From assembly GCA_028709965.1 (NCBI GenBank), contig JAQUTA010000003.1, forward strand, positions 1 to 64,000: a stretch of DNA of 64,000 bases. Direction: 5' to 3'. Below are positions 37,110 to 47,264 of this stretch, in pieces. This DNA comes from Lutispora sp. (GTDB lineage: Bacteria > Bacillota > Clostridia > Lutisporales > Lutisporaceae). The notes under the pieces were generated by a model. That model saw only the letters and a list, made by a program, of their open reading frames with translations, had not been told where the DNA came from and ran no database searches. The position numbers and the translations under genes are program-made. Each line of letters begins with the position of its first letter. Position 1 is the stretch's first letter.

Positions 37110-38102
37110 TTATTCAACAAAAGGTTTAACTATATCTATATTTTTATCTTCATATTTTTCATATGCTTTTATAATGTGTTGCACAAGTTTATGTCTTACC
37201 ACATCCTTTTCATCTAAATAGATGAATTCAATTCCACTTATCCCCTTTAAAATTTCCTCCACTTCCTTTAATCCAGAAAACCTACCTCTAGGTAAATCTA
37301 TTTGGGTCACGTCGCCTGTAATTATAGCTTTTGAACCAAAGCCTAACCTAGTTAAAAACATCTTCATCTGCTCAGGAGTGGTATTTTGTGCCTCATCCAA
37401 TATAATGTACGAATCATCCAAAGTTCTGCCTCTCATATATGCTAAGGGAGCAACCTCGATTAACCCTCGTTCCAGATTTTTTTGAAAATTCTCTACTCCC
37501 ATTATATCGTATAAAGCATCATACAATGGTCTTAAATAAGGGTCAACTTTGTCTTGCAGATCTCCAGGAAGAAAACCCAACTTTTCTCCAGCTTCTACTG
37601 CCGGCCTAGTGAGGATTATTCTATTTACTTCTTTATTTTTAAAAGCTTTGATTGCCATAGCCATAGCTAGGTATGTTTTACCTGTCCCTGCAGGTCCTAT
37701 GGAAAATACTACTTCATTATTTATCATCGCATCAATGTATCTTCTTTGTCCAAGAGTTTTGCATCGTATTACTTTACCTCTTGCTGTAGTAATTATGACT
37801 CCACTTAAATCAGCTGTTTTTTTATCTTCTCCATCTCTGACTAATCTGATTGCATAATCTACTGAATGACTACTTATCATTTCTTCCTCGTTAAGTTTTT
37901 GTATCAAGATATCAATAACCTTATGAGCCATGGAAATGTTTTCTTCATCTCCAATAATTCTAAGTTTGTTATCTCTTAATATTATATCAACATCAAACTC
38001 ATTTTGAATCAATGAAAGATTCTGATCATAATCCCCAAATAGAATCTTTGTCTTGTCCATGTCTATGAGTAAGCCTTTTTCTTCAGCTGTATTGTTTATC
38101 AA
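37110..38102 (-). CDS. PhoH-like ATPase (YbeZ type)
   Basis: 330 residues. N-terminal KH-like region, Walker A GPAGTGKT (about 136-143), Walker B SYIILDEAQN, and RPAVEAGEKLGFLPGDL, all typical. PhoH proteins associate with YbeY and are probably involved in RNA metabolism. The start is TTG at 38102 with AGGAGGAAG upstream. It is part of a dense minus-strand run from yqfC to ybeY. Confidence 0.95.
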   Translation of the reverse strand: MINNTAEEKGLLIDMDKTKILFGDYDQNLSLIQNEFDVDIILRDNKLRIIGDEENISMAHKVIDILIQKLNEEEMISSHSVDYAIRLVRDGEDKKTADLSGVIITTARGKVIRCKTLGQRRYIDAMINNEVVFSIGPAGTGKTYLAMAMAIKAFKNKEVNRIILTRPAVEAGEKLGFLPGDLQDKVDPYLRPLYDALYDIMGVENFQKNLERGLIEVAPLAYMRGRTLDDSYIILDEAQNTTPEQMKMFLTRLGFGSKAIITGDVTQIDLPRGRFSGLKEVEEILKGISGIEFIYLDEKDVVRHKLVQHIIKAYEKYEDKNIDIVKPFVE

Positions 38103-38128
38103 GCTATCTTCCTCCTATTAAAGTAAAT

Positions 38129-39307
38129 CTAATTCATTCTATCTTTCACACCTATATTTTCTAACACCTCAACATATATCTTGCCTATTATGGATTTATC
38201 ATTAATAAAGTAATCTATTTTTTTATCAAGTATAACTGCTTCTTTAGGAATCTGTAGATTTATCCTAACATTTAATCTCTTTTCACATTGAGTCTTCGCT
38301 TCAGTCTCATTTAATATTTTTGTCACTGGTTTAAGCTCCTCATAGTTTGTAACAACTAGCTTAACTGGGAATACATAGCTTCCAAAGCTAAGTATATAAA
38401 TTTCTTTATTACTTTTATTATAATCTTCAAAATGGACTTTCTTATTCCTTTCAAATTTTTGCTTTATTATTTCAATAGCATATGTATTAAAAGTTTTTCC
38501 TGTTTTTTTGTACTCGATTTGCTCATATGGAATTTCCTCCACATCTTCATACCAGGTTCTTGCATGAACTTCTGCCATGGAGTGAACATAACGATCCGCT
38601 AAATTATCTCTTATTATAGCGCCTGAAACTAGAACTTGGCCCTTTTTTACTGTGTCCCCATCCTTAACCATGCCATCTCCATTCAAAATGAGAATTTTTT
38701 CTATGACTCCATTTTTAGAGGCAATAATGTTGCATGGATCTTCTCTGCTTATGAATTGTGGCTCTGGCCGTTTCTCTACAACTGTTACGAAAGCTTTAGT
38801 GCCCTTAATCTCTAAGCCTATCCACGTTAAATCAGGCACCTTTATGAGCATTTGATTTTCTATTTCTCTCTTGTCTATATTTTTTTTTCTTACCCCTATC
38901 CTTAAACCTTCTGCATTTAAATTGTCAATAATAGCTTGCTCATCTGCATGTTTCAATCCGTTAATTTCAATCATCCATACATATGAGCTCATAATATATA
39001 AAAAAATAAATAGAGCACCCAGTCCGAAGAAAAACCATTTTCTTTTTTCCATAGCTTTCATCCTGAAGGGTACTCCACGCTTTTCCATAACTTTAATATT
39101 GCTGTCAGTCTTCCTCACTATACTTCTAAGCTTAGAAAAGTCTTTAAGATTTATTTTGGCTTTTATAGTTGTATAATCAATTTTTTGAATATCCCAAAGA
39201 TAAATACCATTGATAACAGCAAGATTTATAAATCGTTCTATCTTTATACCTTTAACAATTATGATAGCATATCCGCAAAAATAATTCCATATTCTCAATA
39301 TAAACAT
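38129..39307 (-). CDS. yqfD: Sporulation protein YqfD
   Basis: 392 residues. One TM helix near 90-112 (WFFFGLGALFIFLYIMSSYVWM) divides an N-terminal YqfD domain from an extracytoplasmic part (EINGLKHADEQAIIDNLNAEG, KNGVIEKILILNGDGMVKDGDTVKKGQVLVSG, shared with SpoIV-like proteins). It is required for efficient sporulation in Bacillus relatives; the mechanism is not known. Starts with ATG behind GAGGTGATG, 12 bases after yqfC. Confidence 0.92.
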   Translation of the reverse strand: MFILRIWNYFCGYAIIIVKGIKIERFINLAVINGIYLWDIQKIDYTTIKAKINLKDFSKLRSIVRKTDSNIKVMEKRGVPFRMKAMEKRKWFFFGLGALFIFLYIMSSYVWMIEINGLKHADEQAIIDNLNAEGLRIGVRKKNIDKREIENQMLIKVPDLTWIGLEIKGTKAFVTVVEKRPEPQFISREDPCNIIASKNGVIEKILILNGDGMVKDGDTVKKGQVLVSGAIIRDNLADRYVHSMAEVHARTWYEDVEEIPYEQIEYKKTGKTFNTYAIEIIKQKFERNKKVHFEDYNKSNKEIYILSFGSYVFPVKLVVTNYEELKPVTKILNETEAKTQCEKRLNVRINLQIPKEAVILDKKIDYFINDKSIIGKIYVEVLENIGVKDRMN

Positions 39308-39319
39308 GGCATCACCTCA

Positions 39320-39592
39320 TCAAAAGCTTACATTGCTTATTTTCCCTATTATTATTATTTCCTCTTGAATTATTGATTTTATAGCAAGATTTTGCCCGGA
39401 AATTATAAGAATTCCACATCCTGTGTTTATTATTATTTGATTATCACTATAACTCATAACTCCCTTGTGATTTTCAACTGTTGCACTATCAGCACCTAAT
39501 ATTGTAATCTTAGGTATATCTAGAGTAATGTCCTTGGGCAGCTCAAAAGCATCTGATATTTTTTCCTTTATTTTATAGGATTTCGAATTCAT
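39320..39592 (-). CDS. yqfC: Sporulation protein YqfC
   Basis: 90 residues with the YqfC signature LPKDITLDIPKITILGADSATVENHKGV. Known as a SigE-dependent sporulation protein in Bacillus, function unclear. The track start is a GTG at 39601, but GAGGTG lies six bases before the ATG at 39592. Confidence 0.92.
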   Translation of the reverse strand: MNSKSYKIKEKISDAFELPKDITLDIPKITILGADSATVENHKGVMSYSDNQIIINTGCGILIISGQNLAIKSIIQEEIIIIGKISNVSF

Positions 39593-39639
39593 AACAAACA
39601 CCTCATATTAAATTTATGACAAAGCCTATTCTTTAGAAC

Positions 39640-39672
39640 AAAAAACACACGAGGTTTTCTCATGTGTTTTTT
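39640..39672. terminator. Bidirectional hairpin after the floA-downstream gene
   Basis: AAAAAACACATGAG / CTCGTGTGTTTTTT with a loop GAAAAC-like centre; T-runs on both strands. It separates the floA unit from yqfC-yqfD, so yqfC should have its own promoter. Confidence 0.8.
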
Positions 39673-39683
39673 AAGTAATGTAT

Positions 39684-40046
39684 TTATTTTTTTCTCAAAG
39701 CTAAAGGCTTATTAAGAACCTCTGCCATCACTATTGCATGTTGAAGCTCAGACAATCCAAGATCAAATACATCTTCAGCTTCCACTATAACTTCTTTAGG
39801 TCTAAATACTACTTCTTCGGTTTTATTCAAAAAGCTCTTTTGTTCAATAAAGTCTATATCTCGCCTTGTTGTTCGATAATCATCTTTTATTTCCGGCATC
39901 ATAATTTGATTTTTATAATTGTAATCGACCTCTTTAACGGTTTTTGCAGATGATAGTATTTGTCTCTTTTTTTGCTTTGCTTTGCTTTGCGAGCCGATAA
40001 CATTAGCAACAACAGCTATCAGTATAAAAATCCATATATTTTCCAA
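39684..40046 (-). CDS. Small single-pass membrane protein of unknown function, in yqfB position
   Basis: 120 residues. One N-terminal TM helix (residues 4-19, IWIFILIAVVANVIGS) is followed by a basic stretch (KAKQKKRQ) and an acidic C-terminal part (VEAEDVFDLGLSELQHAIVMAEVLNKPLALRKK). The last segment resembles a short helical motif seen in membrane-proximal adaptor proteins, but I do not recognise a family. It lies between floA and yqfC, the position of yqfB in Bacillus, and follows floA closely. Confidence 0.7.
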   Translation of the reverse strand: MENIWIFILIAVVANVIGSQSKAKQKKRQILSSAKTVKEVDYNYKNQIMMPEIKDDYRTTRRDIDFIEQKSFLNKTEEVVFRPKEVIVEAEDVFDLGLSELQHAIVMAEVLNKPLALRKK

Positions 40047-40087
40047 TGCTCTTCCCCTGCCTTTTTCTAAAATTCCGGCATAGGAAT

Positions 40088-41077
40088 TTACTTTTTATCC
40101 TTATCTATAGCTTCGCTTTTGCCGGATTTTGAAATCGAGTCTCTCATTTGAGTATCCGCTTGTATATTTTGGATATTAAGATAATCCATTACTCCCATTT
40201 TGCCTTGTCTAAGGGCATCCGCCATTGCTTTTGGTACTTCAGCTTCAGCTTCTACAACCTTGGCTCTCATTTCCTGAACTGATGCCTTCATTTCTTGTTC
40301 TTTGGCTACTGCCATGGCACGTCTTTCTTCAGCCTTGGCTTGTGCTATTCGTTTATCCGCTTCAGCTTGATCCGTTTGAAGTTGAGCCCCGATATTTCTC
40401 CCTACATCAACATCAGCTATATCTATTGATAAAATTTCAAAAGCGGTGCCTGAATCTAAGCCTTTATTTAATACAGTTCGAGAAATCAAATCCGGGTTTT
40501 CCAAAACTGCCTTGTGGCTCTCGGAGCTGCCAACAGTTGTTACAATACCTTCTCCAACTCTGGCTATTATTGTCTCTTCTCCAGCTCCACCTACCAATCT
40601 ATCAATATTGGCTCTCACTGTAACCCTAGCTTTTGCCCTGACTTCAATACCATCCTTGGCAACGGCTGCAATAATGGGTGTTTCAATAACCTTAGGATTT
40701 ACACTCATCTGAACAGCTTGCAACACATCTCTGCCTGCCAAATCTATAGCAGCTGCTCTTTCAAAACTCAATTCGATTTGCGCTCTTTCTGCAGCGATAA
40801 GCGCATTTACAACTCTGTCAACATTTCCTCCTGCTAGGTGATGAGCCTCCAATTGATTAACTGAAACTCCTATTCCTGCCTTTCTAGCCTTAATCAATGG
40901 GTTGACAATCCTGCTCGGTATAACTCTTCTAAGCCTCATACCAACTAGATTAAATATTCCTACATTTACACCTGCAGCCAATGATGAAATCCATAATCCT
41001 ATTGGGACAAAACTCAAAAATATTGTAATGCCCAAGATTATAACAAATAGAATTAGAATTGGTACTATTAAATCCAT
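40088..41077 (-). CDS. floA: Flotillin-like protein FloA
   Basis: 329 residues. An N-terminal membrane-inserted hairpin ([22 protein letters not shown]), the UPF0365/PHB domain ([41 protein letters not shown]) and a Glu-Ala-rich coiled coil ([18 protein letters not shown]). FloA organises membrane microdomains. The ATG at 41077 with GAGGAGGAG upstream replaces the track start. It follows nfeD with a one-base gap. Confidence 0.96.
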   Translation of the reverse strand: MDLIVPILILFVIILGITIFLSFVPIGLWISSLAAGVNVGIFNLVGMRLRRVIPSRIVNPLIKARKAGIGVSVNQLEAHHLAGGNVDRVVNALIAAERAQIELSFERAAAIDLAGRDVLQAVQMSVNPKVIETPIIAAVAKDGIEVRAKARVTVRANIDRLVGGAGEETIIARVGEGIVTTVGSSESHKAVLENPDLISRTVLNKGLDSGTAFEILSIDIADVDVGRNIGAQLQTDQAEADKRIAQAKAEERRAMAVAKEQEMKASVQEMRAKVVEAEAEVPKAMADALRQGKMGVMDYLNIQNIQADTQMRDSISKSGKSEAIDKDKK

Positions 41078-41078
41078 A

Positions 41079-41573
41079 CTAAATCTCCTCCTCAAACTGT
41101 TTTACTATAATTTTCATACTGTCAACTTCTGTAACGATAATTTTTGCTCCTTTTATGATAAAATCACCTTGTGATTGAGCGCTAAGCCTCTTGCCATCAA
41201 TAACAATAACTCCAGCAGGTCTGAGAGGTGTATCTGCAATACCAATTCTCCCTATATAGGAGATATCTTTTGTTGAGCTAGTATAGCCTTCCTCCTGCTT
41301 TAGCTCTGTATTCAATATTAAAAATTTCGCATATTTACTTCCATAGCCTAGCTTATACATGAGAACAATTACAAGAACAAACAGTGCTACAGTGGCAATA
41401 ATTAAAAGCAAAGCCTCATAGACGCTTGAAGTAATCATTGCAACACTAATAATAACACATACAATGCCTGCTATACCTGGTATGCCAAACCCAGGCACTA
41501 CACCTTCTATAGTCAGTAGCACCAAGCCTATAACATATAGGAAAATAGTTAGTGCAGTCCAATCGCCAAACAA
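41079..41573 (-). CDS. NfeD-like membrane protein (NfeD1b type)
   Basis: 164 residues. Three TM helices (about 8-25, 30-50, 55-75) and a C-terminal NfeD OB-fold ([33 protein letters not shown]). NfeD1b proteins lack a protease domain and partner with FloA. The start is TTG at 41573 behind GAGGGGG. The stop-to-start gap with floA is one base. Confidence 0.93.
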   Translation of the reverse strand: MFGDWTALTIFLYVIGLVLLTIEGVVPGFGIPGIAGIVCVIISVAMITSSVYEALLLIIATVALFVLVIVLMYKLGYGSKYAKFLILNTELKQEEGYTSSTKDISYIGRIGIADTPLRPAGVIVIDGKRLSAQSQGDFIIKGAKIIVTEVDSMKIIVKQFEEEI

Positions 41574-41733
41574 AATTTTTACCCCCTCTTCTCAATATTA
41601 ATTTAATCTTTTAAAACGTTTATTACTTCATACTTAATTATACACCAGTTTAACAACTCATTCCATCAAAAATATATTTTTAATCATGTCTGCCATTGTA
41701 ATAGAATGTGTAATATGTCAAATGAATATTATA

Positions 41734-41761
41734 AAACCTGAAATCTTAAGATTTCAGGTTT
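41734..41761 (-). terminator. Terminator after yqeY
   Basis: A perfect 28-bp palindrome, arm AAACCTGAAATCTT. It lies just after the yqeY stop and before the nfeD promoter region. Confidence 0.7.
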
Positions 41762-41772
41762 ATTAATCAGAA

Positions 41773-42216
41773 TTAATCTAGATGCTTTTTAACTAATTCA
41801 TTTACCATTCTTCCATCCGCTCTGCCTTTGACTTTAGGCAAAAGAGCCTTCATAACCAAGCCTATATCCTTGGAGCTTTGAGCTCCTATTTCAAATATAG
41901 TTTGTGAAACAATGACATCTAACTCATCTTGATTAAGCTGCTGAGGAAGATATTCTATCAATATATCAATTTCTTTTTCCAAACCCTCTACAATGTCAAG
42001 TCTATTGCCCTTTTTAAATTCCGGAATTGAATCCCTTCTTTGCTTAACAGCCTTGGCAATGACCTCAAGAATAGCTTCATCGTCTAGTTCAATTTTCTTG
42101 TCCTTTTCAATTTGAAGTATTCCTGCCCTAACCATTGTGATTACATTTTTTCGTATAGTTTCCTTGTTTTTCATTGCAGCCTTCATGTCATCTTGTAAAA
42201 TTTTCTTGAGAGACAT
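41773..42216 (-). CDS. yqeY: GatB/YqeY domain protein
   Basis: 147 residues, all one YqeY domain (LKKILQDDMKAAMKNKETIRKN, AVKQRRDSIPEFKKGNR, LPQQLNQDELD, MGLVMKALLPKVKGRADG-like DIGLVMKALLPKVKGRAD). It is related to the tRNA-binding tail of GatB; its function is unknown. It directly follows rpsU, as in Bacillus. Confidence 0.93.
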   Translation of the reverse strand: MSLKKILQDDMKAAMKNKETIRKNVITMVRAGILQIEKDKKIELDDEAILEVIAKAVKQRRDSIPEFKKGNRLDIVEGLEKEIDILIEYLPQQLNQDELDVIVSQTIFEIGAQSSKDIGLVMKALLPKVKGRADGRMVNELVKKHLD

Positions 42217-42242
42217 TTAAATCATCCTTCTTCATATAAAAC

Positions 42243-42419
42243 TTATTTAAACTTTCTCTTTCTAGCTGCTTCAGATTTCTTTTTTCTTTTAACACTAGGT
42301 TTCTCATAATGTTCTCTTTTTCTAACTTCAGCTAATACTCCGGCTCTAGCACATTTTTTCTTGAAACGTCTCAATGCACTTTCCAGAGATTCATTTTCAC
42401 CAACTTTAATTTCAGACAT
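42243..42419 (-). CDS. rpsU: 30S ribosomal protein S21
   Basis: 58 residues, below the ORF-track cutoff. The translation begins [19 protein letters not shown] and contains [22 protein letters not shown] with a basic tail, as expected for S21, which binds 16S rRNA near the anti-Shine-Dalgarno region. ATG at 42419 with GGAGGGAGGGTGAG upstream. A SigA promoter lies between hinT and rpsU. Confidence 0.97.
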   Translation of the reverse strand: MSEIKVGENESLESALRRFKKKCARAGVLAEVRKREHYEKPSVKRKKKSEAARKRKFK

Positions 42420-42502
42420 CTAACTCACCCTCCCTCCGCTGGTAACAATCAATAGGTTAAATTTAACTGCATAAAAAGCGGGATAAATTAAACACATATT
42501 TC

Positions 42503-42532
42503 ATTATACAGTACATGCCAATATTGTGTCAA
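42503..42532 (-). promoter_or_regulatory. SigA promoter of rpsU-yqeY
   Basis: TTGACA (42532-42527), 18-base spacer, TATAAT (42508-42503), both hexamers perfect. It lies just after the hinT stop, leaving a leader of about 75 bases before rpsU. Confidence 0.85.
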
Positions 42533-42550
42533 TAAAAGCTTTGTCATTGT

Positions 42551-42895
42551 TTAACCGGGAGGCCACTGTAGCAGCCTGCCTCCTAAAAGATGAAAATGTA
42601 TATGAGACACAGTTTGCCCACCATTTTCTCCTACATTGTTTACTATTCTAAAACCCTTTTCACTAATTTTTAGTTCCTCAGCTATCTTAGAGGCAACATA
42701 AAAAACATGACTGATTAATTGACAGTCATCAGCATTAATATCCATTACAGATTGAACATGAGTCTTAGGAACGATAAGCACATGAACTGGAGCTTCCGGA
42801 TTTATATCATTAAATGCCAGCACTTTATCATCCTCATATACTTTGCTGCATGGTATTTCACCTTTTATTATCTTACAAAATATACAGTTTTCCAT
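42551..42895 (-). CDS. HIT-family nucleotide hydrolase (HinT-like)
   Basis: 114 residues. Start ENCIFCKIIKGEIP and the histidine triad SHIHFHLLGG (His98, 100, 102) identify a HinT-type purine nucleoside phosphoramidase. AGGTG lies before the ATG. It lies between mtaB and rpsU. Confidence 0.95.
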   Translation of the reverse strand: MENCIFCKIIKGEIPCSKVYEDDKVLAFNDINPEAPVHVLIVPKTHVQSVMDINADDCQLISHVFYVASKIAEELKISEKGFRIVNNVGENGGQTVSHIHFHLLGGRLLQWPPG

Positions 42896-42965
42896 AAAAA
42901 TACTTCACCTCCCTAAATAGGCTTAAAGAAATATTCAACAAAAACTTCTAAAATCCTTCTAGATA

Positions 42966-44273
42966 TTAAATCTTTTCCAATTCACCTTTCATTAAATCTC
43001 CCTGTATGCTCTTAATATTTGTATTAATTATTTCACCCTTAATATCATATGCCGCTTCAGATATTACTCTTATATAATTATCTGTCAAACCTTCATAGCA
43101 ATTGTTGTATTTATCAATTTTTTGTTCATAAAGAACCTTTAAAGATTTGCCTACGAAACTATTCATAAATTTTATTTCATTTATTTTTGCAATACTAGAA
43201 ATAATTTTACTTCTTGCTTCCTTAACTTGCGGGTTAATCTGTCCCTTAAACTTTGCAGCTGGTGTCCCTTTCCGTGGAGAGAACTTAAATATATGCATGG
43301 AGCTAAATGAAATCTCCTCAACAAATTTTATAGTTTTTTCAAATTCTTCTTCTGTTTCTCCAGGAAAGCCTACAATAATATCTGTTGTAATACCTACATC
43401 AGGAAATATATTTCTTAATTTATTTACAACTGCTTTGTACTCTTCTGTTGTATACTTTCTGTTCATTCTCTTTAAAGTCTCATCGCAACCACTTTGTAAA
43501 GACAGATGAAAATGTCTGCATAGCTTATTAAAGTGGGGAAGTTTACTGATAAAATTATCATCAAAGGTCTTGGGCTCAACAGAACTCATTCTGACCCTCT
43601 CAATACCATCTACGTCATGAACCATCTGAATTATATCTATCAGTTCAATATTCCTCAAATCTCTTCCATAGGATCCTACATGAATACCTGTTAAAACTAC
43701 TTCTTTATATCCACTGTCAACAAGAATCTTAACCTCTTCTATTATGCTGTCTGGCTTTCTGCTTCGGATTCTTCCTCTAGCATAGGGAATTATACAGTAT
43801 GTGCAATACTGTTCACAGCCTTCCTGAATCTTTATAAAAGCCCTAGAGCGACTTTTATAATGTTTTATATTCATATCCTCAAATTCTTCTATCTCCATTA
43901 TGTTTCCAACAACACTAACTTTGCTGTCTTTATCTCTTGTCTTTTCTACCAACTGCACAATTTTCGAACGCTCATTGGTTCCAACCACAAGTCTTACACC
44001 CTGTATGTTCATAATTTCATCAGGAGCTATTTGAGAATAACAACCTACAACCGCAATAAAAGCCTTCGGATTATGTTCCAATGCTCTTCTAATTATCTGG
44101 CGAGATTTTCTATCTCCCATATTGGTTACTGTGCAGGTATTTATAACATAAATGTCCGAATAACCATCATATTCTACAATTTCATATCCTGCTTTTTCAA
44201 AAGCTTCCATCATGGCTTCAGTTTCATATTGATTTACCTTGCATCCTAAAGTATAAAAGGCAACCTTATTCAA
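42966..44273 (-). CDS. mtaB: tRNA t6A37 methylthiotransferase MtaB
   Basis: 435 residues. N-terminal UPF0004 domain with Fe-S Cys residues (GCKVNQYET, INTCTVT, VGCYSQ), radical SAM motif EGCEQYCTYC near 152-160, and a C-terminal TRAM domain. It makes ms2t6A at A37 of tRNAs reading ANN codons. The start codon is TTG at 44273 with GGGGGA upstream. It lies downstream of rsmE. Confidence 0.96.
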   Translation of the reverse strand: MNKVAFYTLGCKVNQYETEAMMEAFEKAGYEIVEYDGYSDIYVINTCTVTNMGDRKSRQIIRRALEHNPKAFIAVVGCYSQIAPDEIMNIQGVRLVVGTNERSKIVQLVEKTRDKDSKVSVVGNIMEIEEFEDMNIKHYKSRSRAFIKIQEGCEQYCTYCIIPYARGRIRSRKPDSIIEEVKILVDSGYKEVVLTGIHVGSYGRDLRNIELIDIIQMVHDVDGIERVRMSSVEPKTFDDNFISKLPHFNKLCRHFHLSLQSGCDETLKRMNRKYTTEEYKAVVNKLRNIFPDVGITTDIIVGFPGETEEEFEKTIKFVEEISFSSMHIFKFSPRKGTPAAKFKGQINPQVKEARSKIISSIAKINEIKFMNSFVGKSLKVLYEQKIDKYNNCYEGLTDNYIRVISEAAYDIKGEIINTNIKSIQGDLMKGELEKI

Positions 44274-44292
44274 TGTTTTTCCCCCAATAAAT

Positions 44293-45036
44293 TTAAATCT
44301 TCATCTCATCAAATTCGTACATTATACAGCTTAAAACAGAAGAGCCTGCAGTTTCTGTTCTCAAAATTCTTGGACCAAGAGTAACGGGTGTAACGCCTAT
44401 ATCCAGAGCTGATTTAATCTCAAAATCCGCATATCCACCCTCAGGTCCAATGAAAATGCCAATATTCTTTATAGCTTTTCCCTGGAGATATCCTTTTAGT
44501 GTATTTCGTTTTTCTAATTCATAAGGAATAATAGATATATCCAACTTTATAGCTTCTGTCAAAGCTTCCTCAAAAGCTTTAGGCATCTCAATTTTGGGTA
44601 CTATACCTCTGCCACTTTGTTTGGCAGCTTCCTCAGCAATCCTCTGCCATCTCTCTACTTTTTTTCTTTCATCTTTTTCATCCGATAATTTTACTACAGT
44701 TCGTTCATTAAGAACAGGAACAATTGTGCTCACCCCGATTTCTGTGCACTTTTGAATGATACTATCCATTTTTGCCCCTTTGGGTATGCCTTGAAAAAGT
44801 ATCACATTTATGTTAGGTTCTCCTATGGAGTCCGTTTTTTCAAGTATTCTTGTAATGACTGCATATTTGTCCATATTTTCAATTGAGACATAATAGTCAT
44901 TACCTTGACCATCGCATAGAATAATTTTATCACCAATTTTCAACCTTAAAACTCGTGATATATGACTCACATCTTCACCAGTAATTACTATGCCGCCTTT
45001 TTTAATATTATCTGTGCTAACAAAAAATCGATGCAT
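44293..45036 (-). CDS. rsmE: 16S rRNA m3U1498 methyltransferase
   Basis: 247 residues of the SPOUT family: N-terminal PUA-like domain (MHRFFVSTDNI, ISRVLRLKIGDKI) and C-terminal knotted SAM domain (IGIFIGPEGGYADFEIKSA, VTLGPRILRTETAGSSVL). It follows prmA with one base between stop and start, so it is coupled to it. Confidence 0.96.
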   Translation of the reverse strand: MHRFFVSTDNIKKGGIVITGEDVSHISRVLRLKIGDKIILCDGQGNDYYVSIENMDKYAVITRILEKTDSIGEPNINVILFQGIPKGAKMDSIIQKCTEIGVSTIVPVLNERTVVKLSDEKDERKKVERWQRIAEEAAKQSGRGIVPKIEMPKAFEEALTEAIKLDISIIPYELEKRNTLKGYLQGKAIKNIGIFIGPEGGYADFEIKSALDIGVTPVTLGPRILRTETAGSSVLSCIMYEFDEMKI

Positions 45037-45037
45037 A

Positions 45038-45976
45038 CTAATCCCTCTTTGCAGCTATTGCACACCATTCACCCATCTGCACTATTTCTAAAATATTGAA
45101 CTGGTGCTTTTTCAATTCATTCACTACTTCATCTCGTCTATCTAAAATTATACCCGAAGAAATGAATATGCCATCGTGCCTCAAGAACTCCAAGGTTTGA
45201 GTTGTAAAAGAGATTATTACATCTGCTATTATATTTGCAACTATCAAATCTGCTTTTGCTGATGCCGCATCAAGCAAATTGCAATTTCTTACCTCAATCT
45301 TATCAATTTCCTTATTTACTTCTACATTTTCAGAAGCAACCTTGCAGGCAACTCCATCCAAATCTACGCATAAAACATTATCTGCTCCCAATTTTGCAGC
45401 AGCTATTCCCAGTATACCTGAACCGCAGCCAACATCATATACTTTGTCTCCTTTTTTTACATAGCGCTCCAGAAGTTTAATGCACATGAGAGTAGTTTCA
45501 TGATTTCCCGTACCAAAAGCCATACCTGGATCAATTTCAACTATAATATCATCTTCTTGGATATCATAATTCTCCCAAGTAGGTTTAATAACCACCTTTT
45601 CTCCTGCTTTGAAGGGTTTAAAATACCTTTTCCAAGCATTTGACCAGTCTTCTTCTTTTATGGTTTTGCTGCTTATCTCAGCTTTACCTTTGTCAAGACC
45701 AAAGTCAGTCAGCAAATCAACTCTCGATTGGACACTTTTAATCAAATCATCTGAGTAAGTGGTTTCAGGGAAATAACCCTTTACTCTTACATCTGTTCCC
45801 ATGGCTTCAATCAATTCGGATTCTACATAATCCCAATCCGTTTTGTTTTTATTCATCAATATGAAATCATTGGGATCTTCGATAGCTACTCCAGAAGCCC
45901 CTTCATCTTCCAAAATATATGATACCGCTTCTGTGGCCTCCGTTGTAGTTATCACACTAATTTCTATGTAATTCAT
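45038..45976 (-). CDS. prmA: Ribosomal protein L11 methyltransferase
   Basis: 312 residues. Class I SAM motifs DPGMAFGTGNHETT, VYDVGCGSGILGIAAAKLGA and ANIIADVI, with an N-terminal PrmA domain (NYIEISVITTTEATEAV). It trimethylates L11 in related species. The ATG at 45976 behind GAGGAG is preferred to 45991. A terminator separates it from dnaJ, so prmA-rsmE-mtaB form their own unit. Confidence 0.96.
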   Translation of the reverse strand: MNYIEISVITTTEATEAVSYILEDEGASGVAIEDPNDFILMNKNKTDWDYVESELIEAMGTDVRVKGYFPETTYSDDLIKSVQSRVDLLTDFGLDKGKAEISSKTIKEEDWSNAWKRYFKPFKAGEKVVIKPTWENYDIQEDDIIVEIDPGMAFGTGNHETTLMCIKLLERYVKKGDKVYDVGCGSGILGIAAAKLGADNVLCVDLDGVACKVASENVEVNKEIDKIEVRNCNLLDAASAKADLIVANIIADVIISFTTQTLEFLRHDGIFISSGIILDRRDEVVNELKKHQFNILEIVQMGEWCAIAAKRD

Positions 45977-46061
45977 ACATACTCTCCTCAATTATATGAT
46001 TTAACACTAAATACTTACCATATTATATATAATTGTAACTTGCTTTACAATATATACATAG

Positions 46062-46084
46062 AAAAAGCAGCATCTAGTGCTGCT
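46062..46084 (-). terminator. Terminator of the hrcA-grpE-dnaK-dnaJ operon
   Basis: AGCAGCA-CTAGA-TGCTGCT stem followed by TTTTC on the minus strand, immediately after the dnaJ stop. Confidence 0.82.
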
Positions 46085-47235
46085 TATTTTCCAAAGGCAT
46101 CCTTTACTTTGCCAAAAAAGGATTTCCCCAAATCCCCAATATTCTCGCCGCTGGCATCTGCAAATTGTCTCAAAAGTTCTTTCTGCTTTTCAGATAATTT
46201 TTTAGGTATCCGAACCTTTACTGTAAAGTATAAATCACCTTTGGAGTTACGTTTAAGATTTTGCACACCTTTGCCTTTAAGCTTATAAGTCGTTCCTGTT
46301 TGGGTGCCTTCCTCAAGGCTATAATCAGTATCTCCCTCTAAAGTTGGGACGCGAATTCTCCCACCCAAAGCGGCTTGAGCAAAGCTTACAGGCACCTCGC
46401 AAAACAAATCATAACCATCTCTTTTGAATATCTTATGAGGTTTTACCTTTAAATAGATATATAAATCCCCATTGGGTCCACCCTTTTGCCCCGGCTCTCC
46501 CTCTCCTCTCAAAGTTAGAATTGAACCATTATCAACACCTGCAGGTATATCGATGGTGATTTTCCTTGTTTTCCTTACCGTACCTCTTCCTAGGCAAGCA
46601 GAGCATGGATTTTTTATTATTTTGCCTTCTCCACGACACTCCTCACAGGTTCTTACATTTACAACTCTGCCAAAGGGTGAGCTCTGAATATGCCTTACCT
46701 CCCCCGAACCTCCACAGGTCTTGCAATTTTCTACTCCGCTGCCCTCTTTGGCTCCTGTGCCTTTGCAGGTTTCACAGGTTTCATTTCTGTTGACATTTAT
46801 CTCTTTTTTAATACCAAAAGCTGCATCCTCAAAACTTATGTCCATCTCATACTTTAAATCGCTGCCTCTTTGGGGCCCGGATTTTCTACTCCTGCCGGAA
46901 GTAGAAAATCCAAAGCCACCGTCACCAAAAATTGTATCGAATATGTCTCCAAAGCCGCCAAAGCCGCCGCTAAAGCCTTCAAAACCTCCGCCGCCAAAAC
47001 TATTGGGATCAAAAGCAGAGTGACCAAATTGGTCGTATTTATTCTTCTTATCTTTATCGCTTAATACTTCGTATGCTTCATTAATCTCTTTAAATTTACC
47101 TTCTGCTTCCTTGTTGCCTTGATTGACATCTGGGTGATATTTTTTTGCTAGCTTTCTATATGCTTTTTTTATTTCATCTTCCGATGCAGTCTTATCTACT
47201 TCTAGAACTTCATAATAATCCCTTTTTACTGCCAT
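46084..47235 (-). CDS. dnaJ: Chaperone DnaJ
   Basis: 383 residues. J domain with HPD (KKYHPDVNQ), a Gly/Phe-rich linker (about 75-115), four CxxCxGxG zinc motifs ([32 protein letters not shown]) and the C-terminal substrate domain. It stimulates DnaK ATPase. Last gene of the HrcA-controlled operon. Confidence 0.98.
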   Translation of the reverse strand: MAVKRDYYEVLEVDKTASEDEIKKAYRKLAKKYHPDVNQGNKEAEGKFKEINEAYEVLSDKDKKNKYDQFGHSAFDPNSFGGGGFEGFSGGFGGFGDIFDTIFGDGGFGFSTSGRSRKSGPQRGSDLKYEMDISFEDAAFGIKKEINVNRNETCETCKGTGAKEGSGVENCKTCGGSGEVRHIQSSPFGRVVNVRTCEECRGEGKIIKNPCSACLGRGTVRKTRKITIDIPAGVDNGSILTLRGEGEPGQKGGPNGDLYIYLKVKPHKIFKRDGYDLFCEVPVSFAQAALGGRIRVPTLEGDTDYSLEEGTQTGTTYKLKGKGVQNLKRNSKGDLYFTVKVRIPKKLSEKQKELLRQFADASGENIGDLGKSFFGKVKDAFGK

Positions 47236-47264
47236 GCTAACACCGCCTTGTAGAGAGGTAAATA

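Noticed and set aside
40225-40837. Several overlapping Leu/Gln- or Ser-rich ORFs antisense to floA
   Set aside because: Their odd composition is the reverse reading of the Ala/Glu-rich FloA coiled coil; they are shadows.
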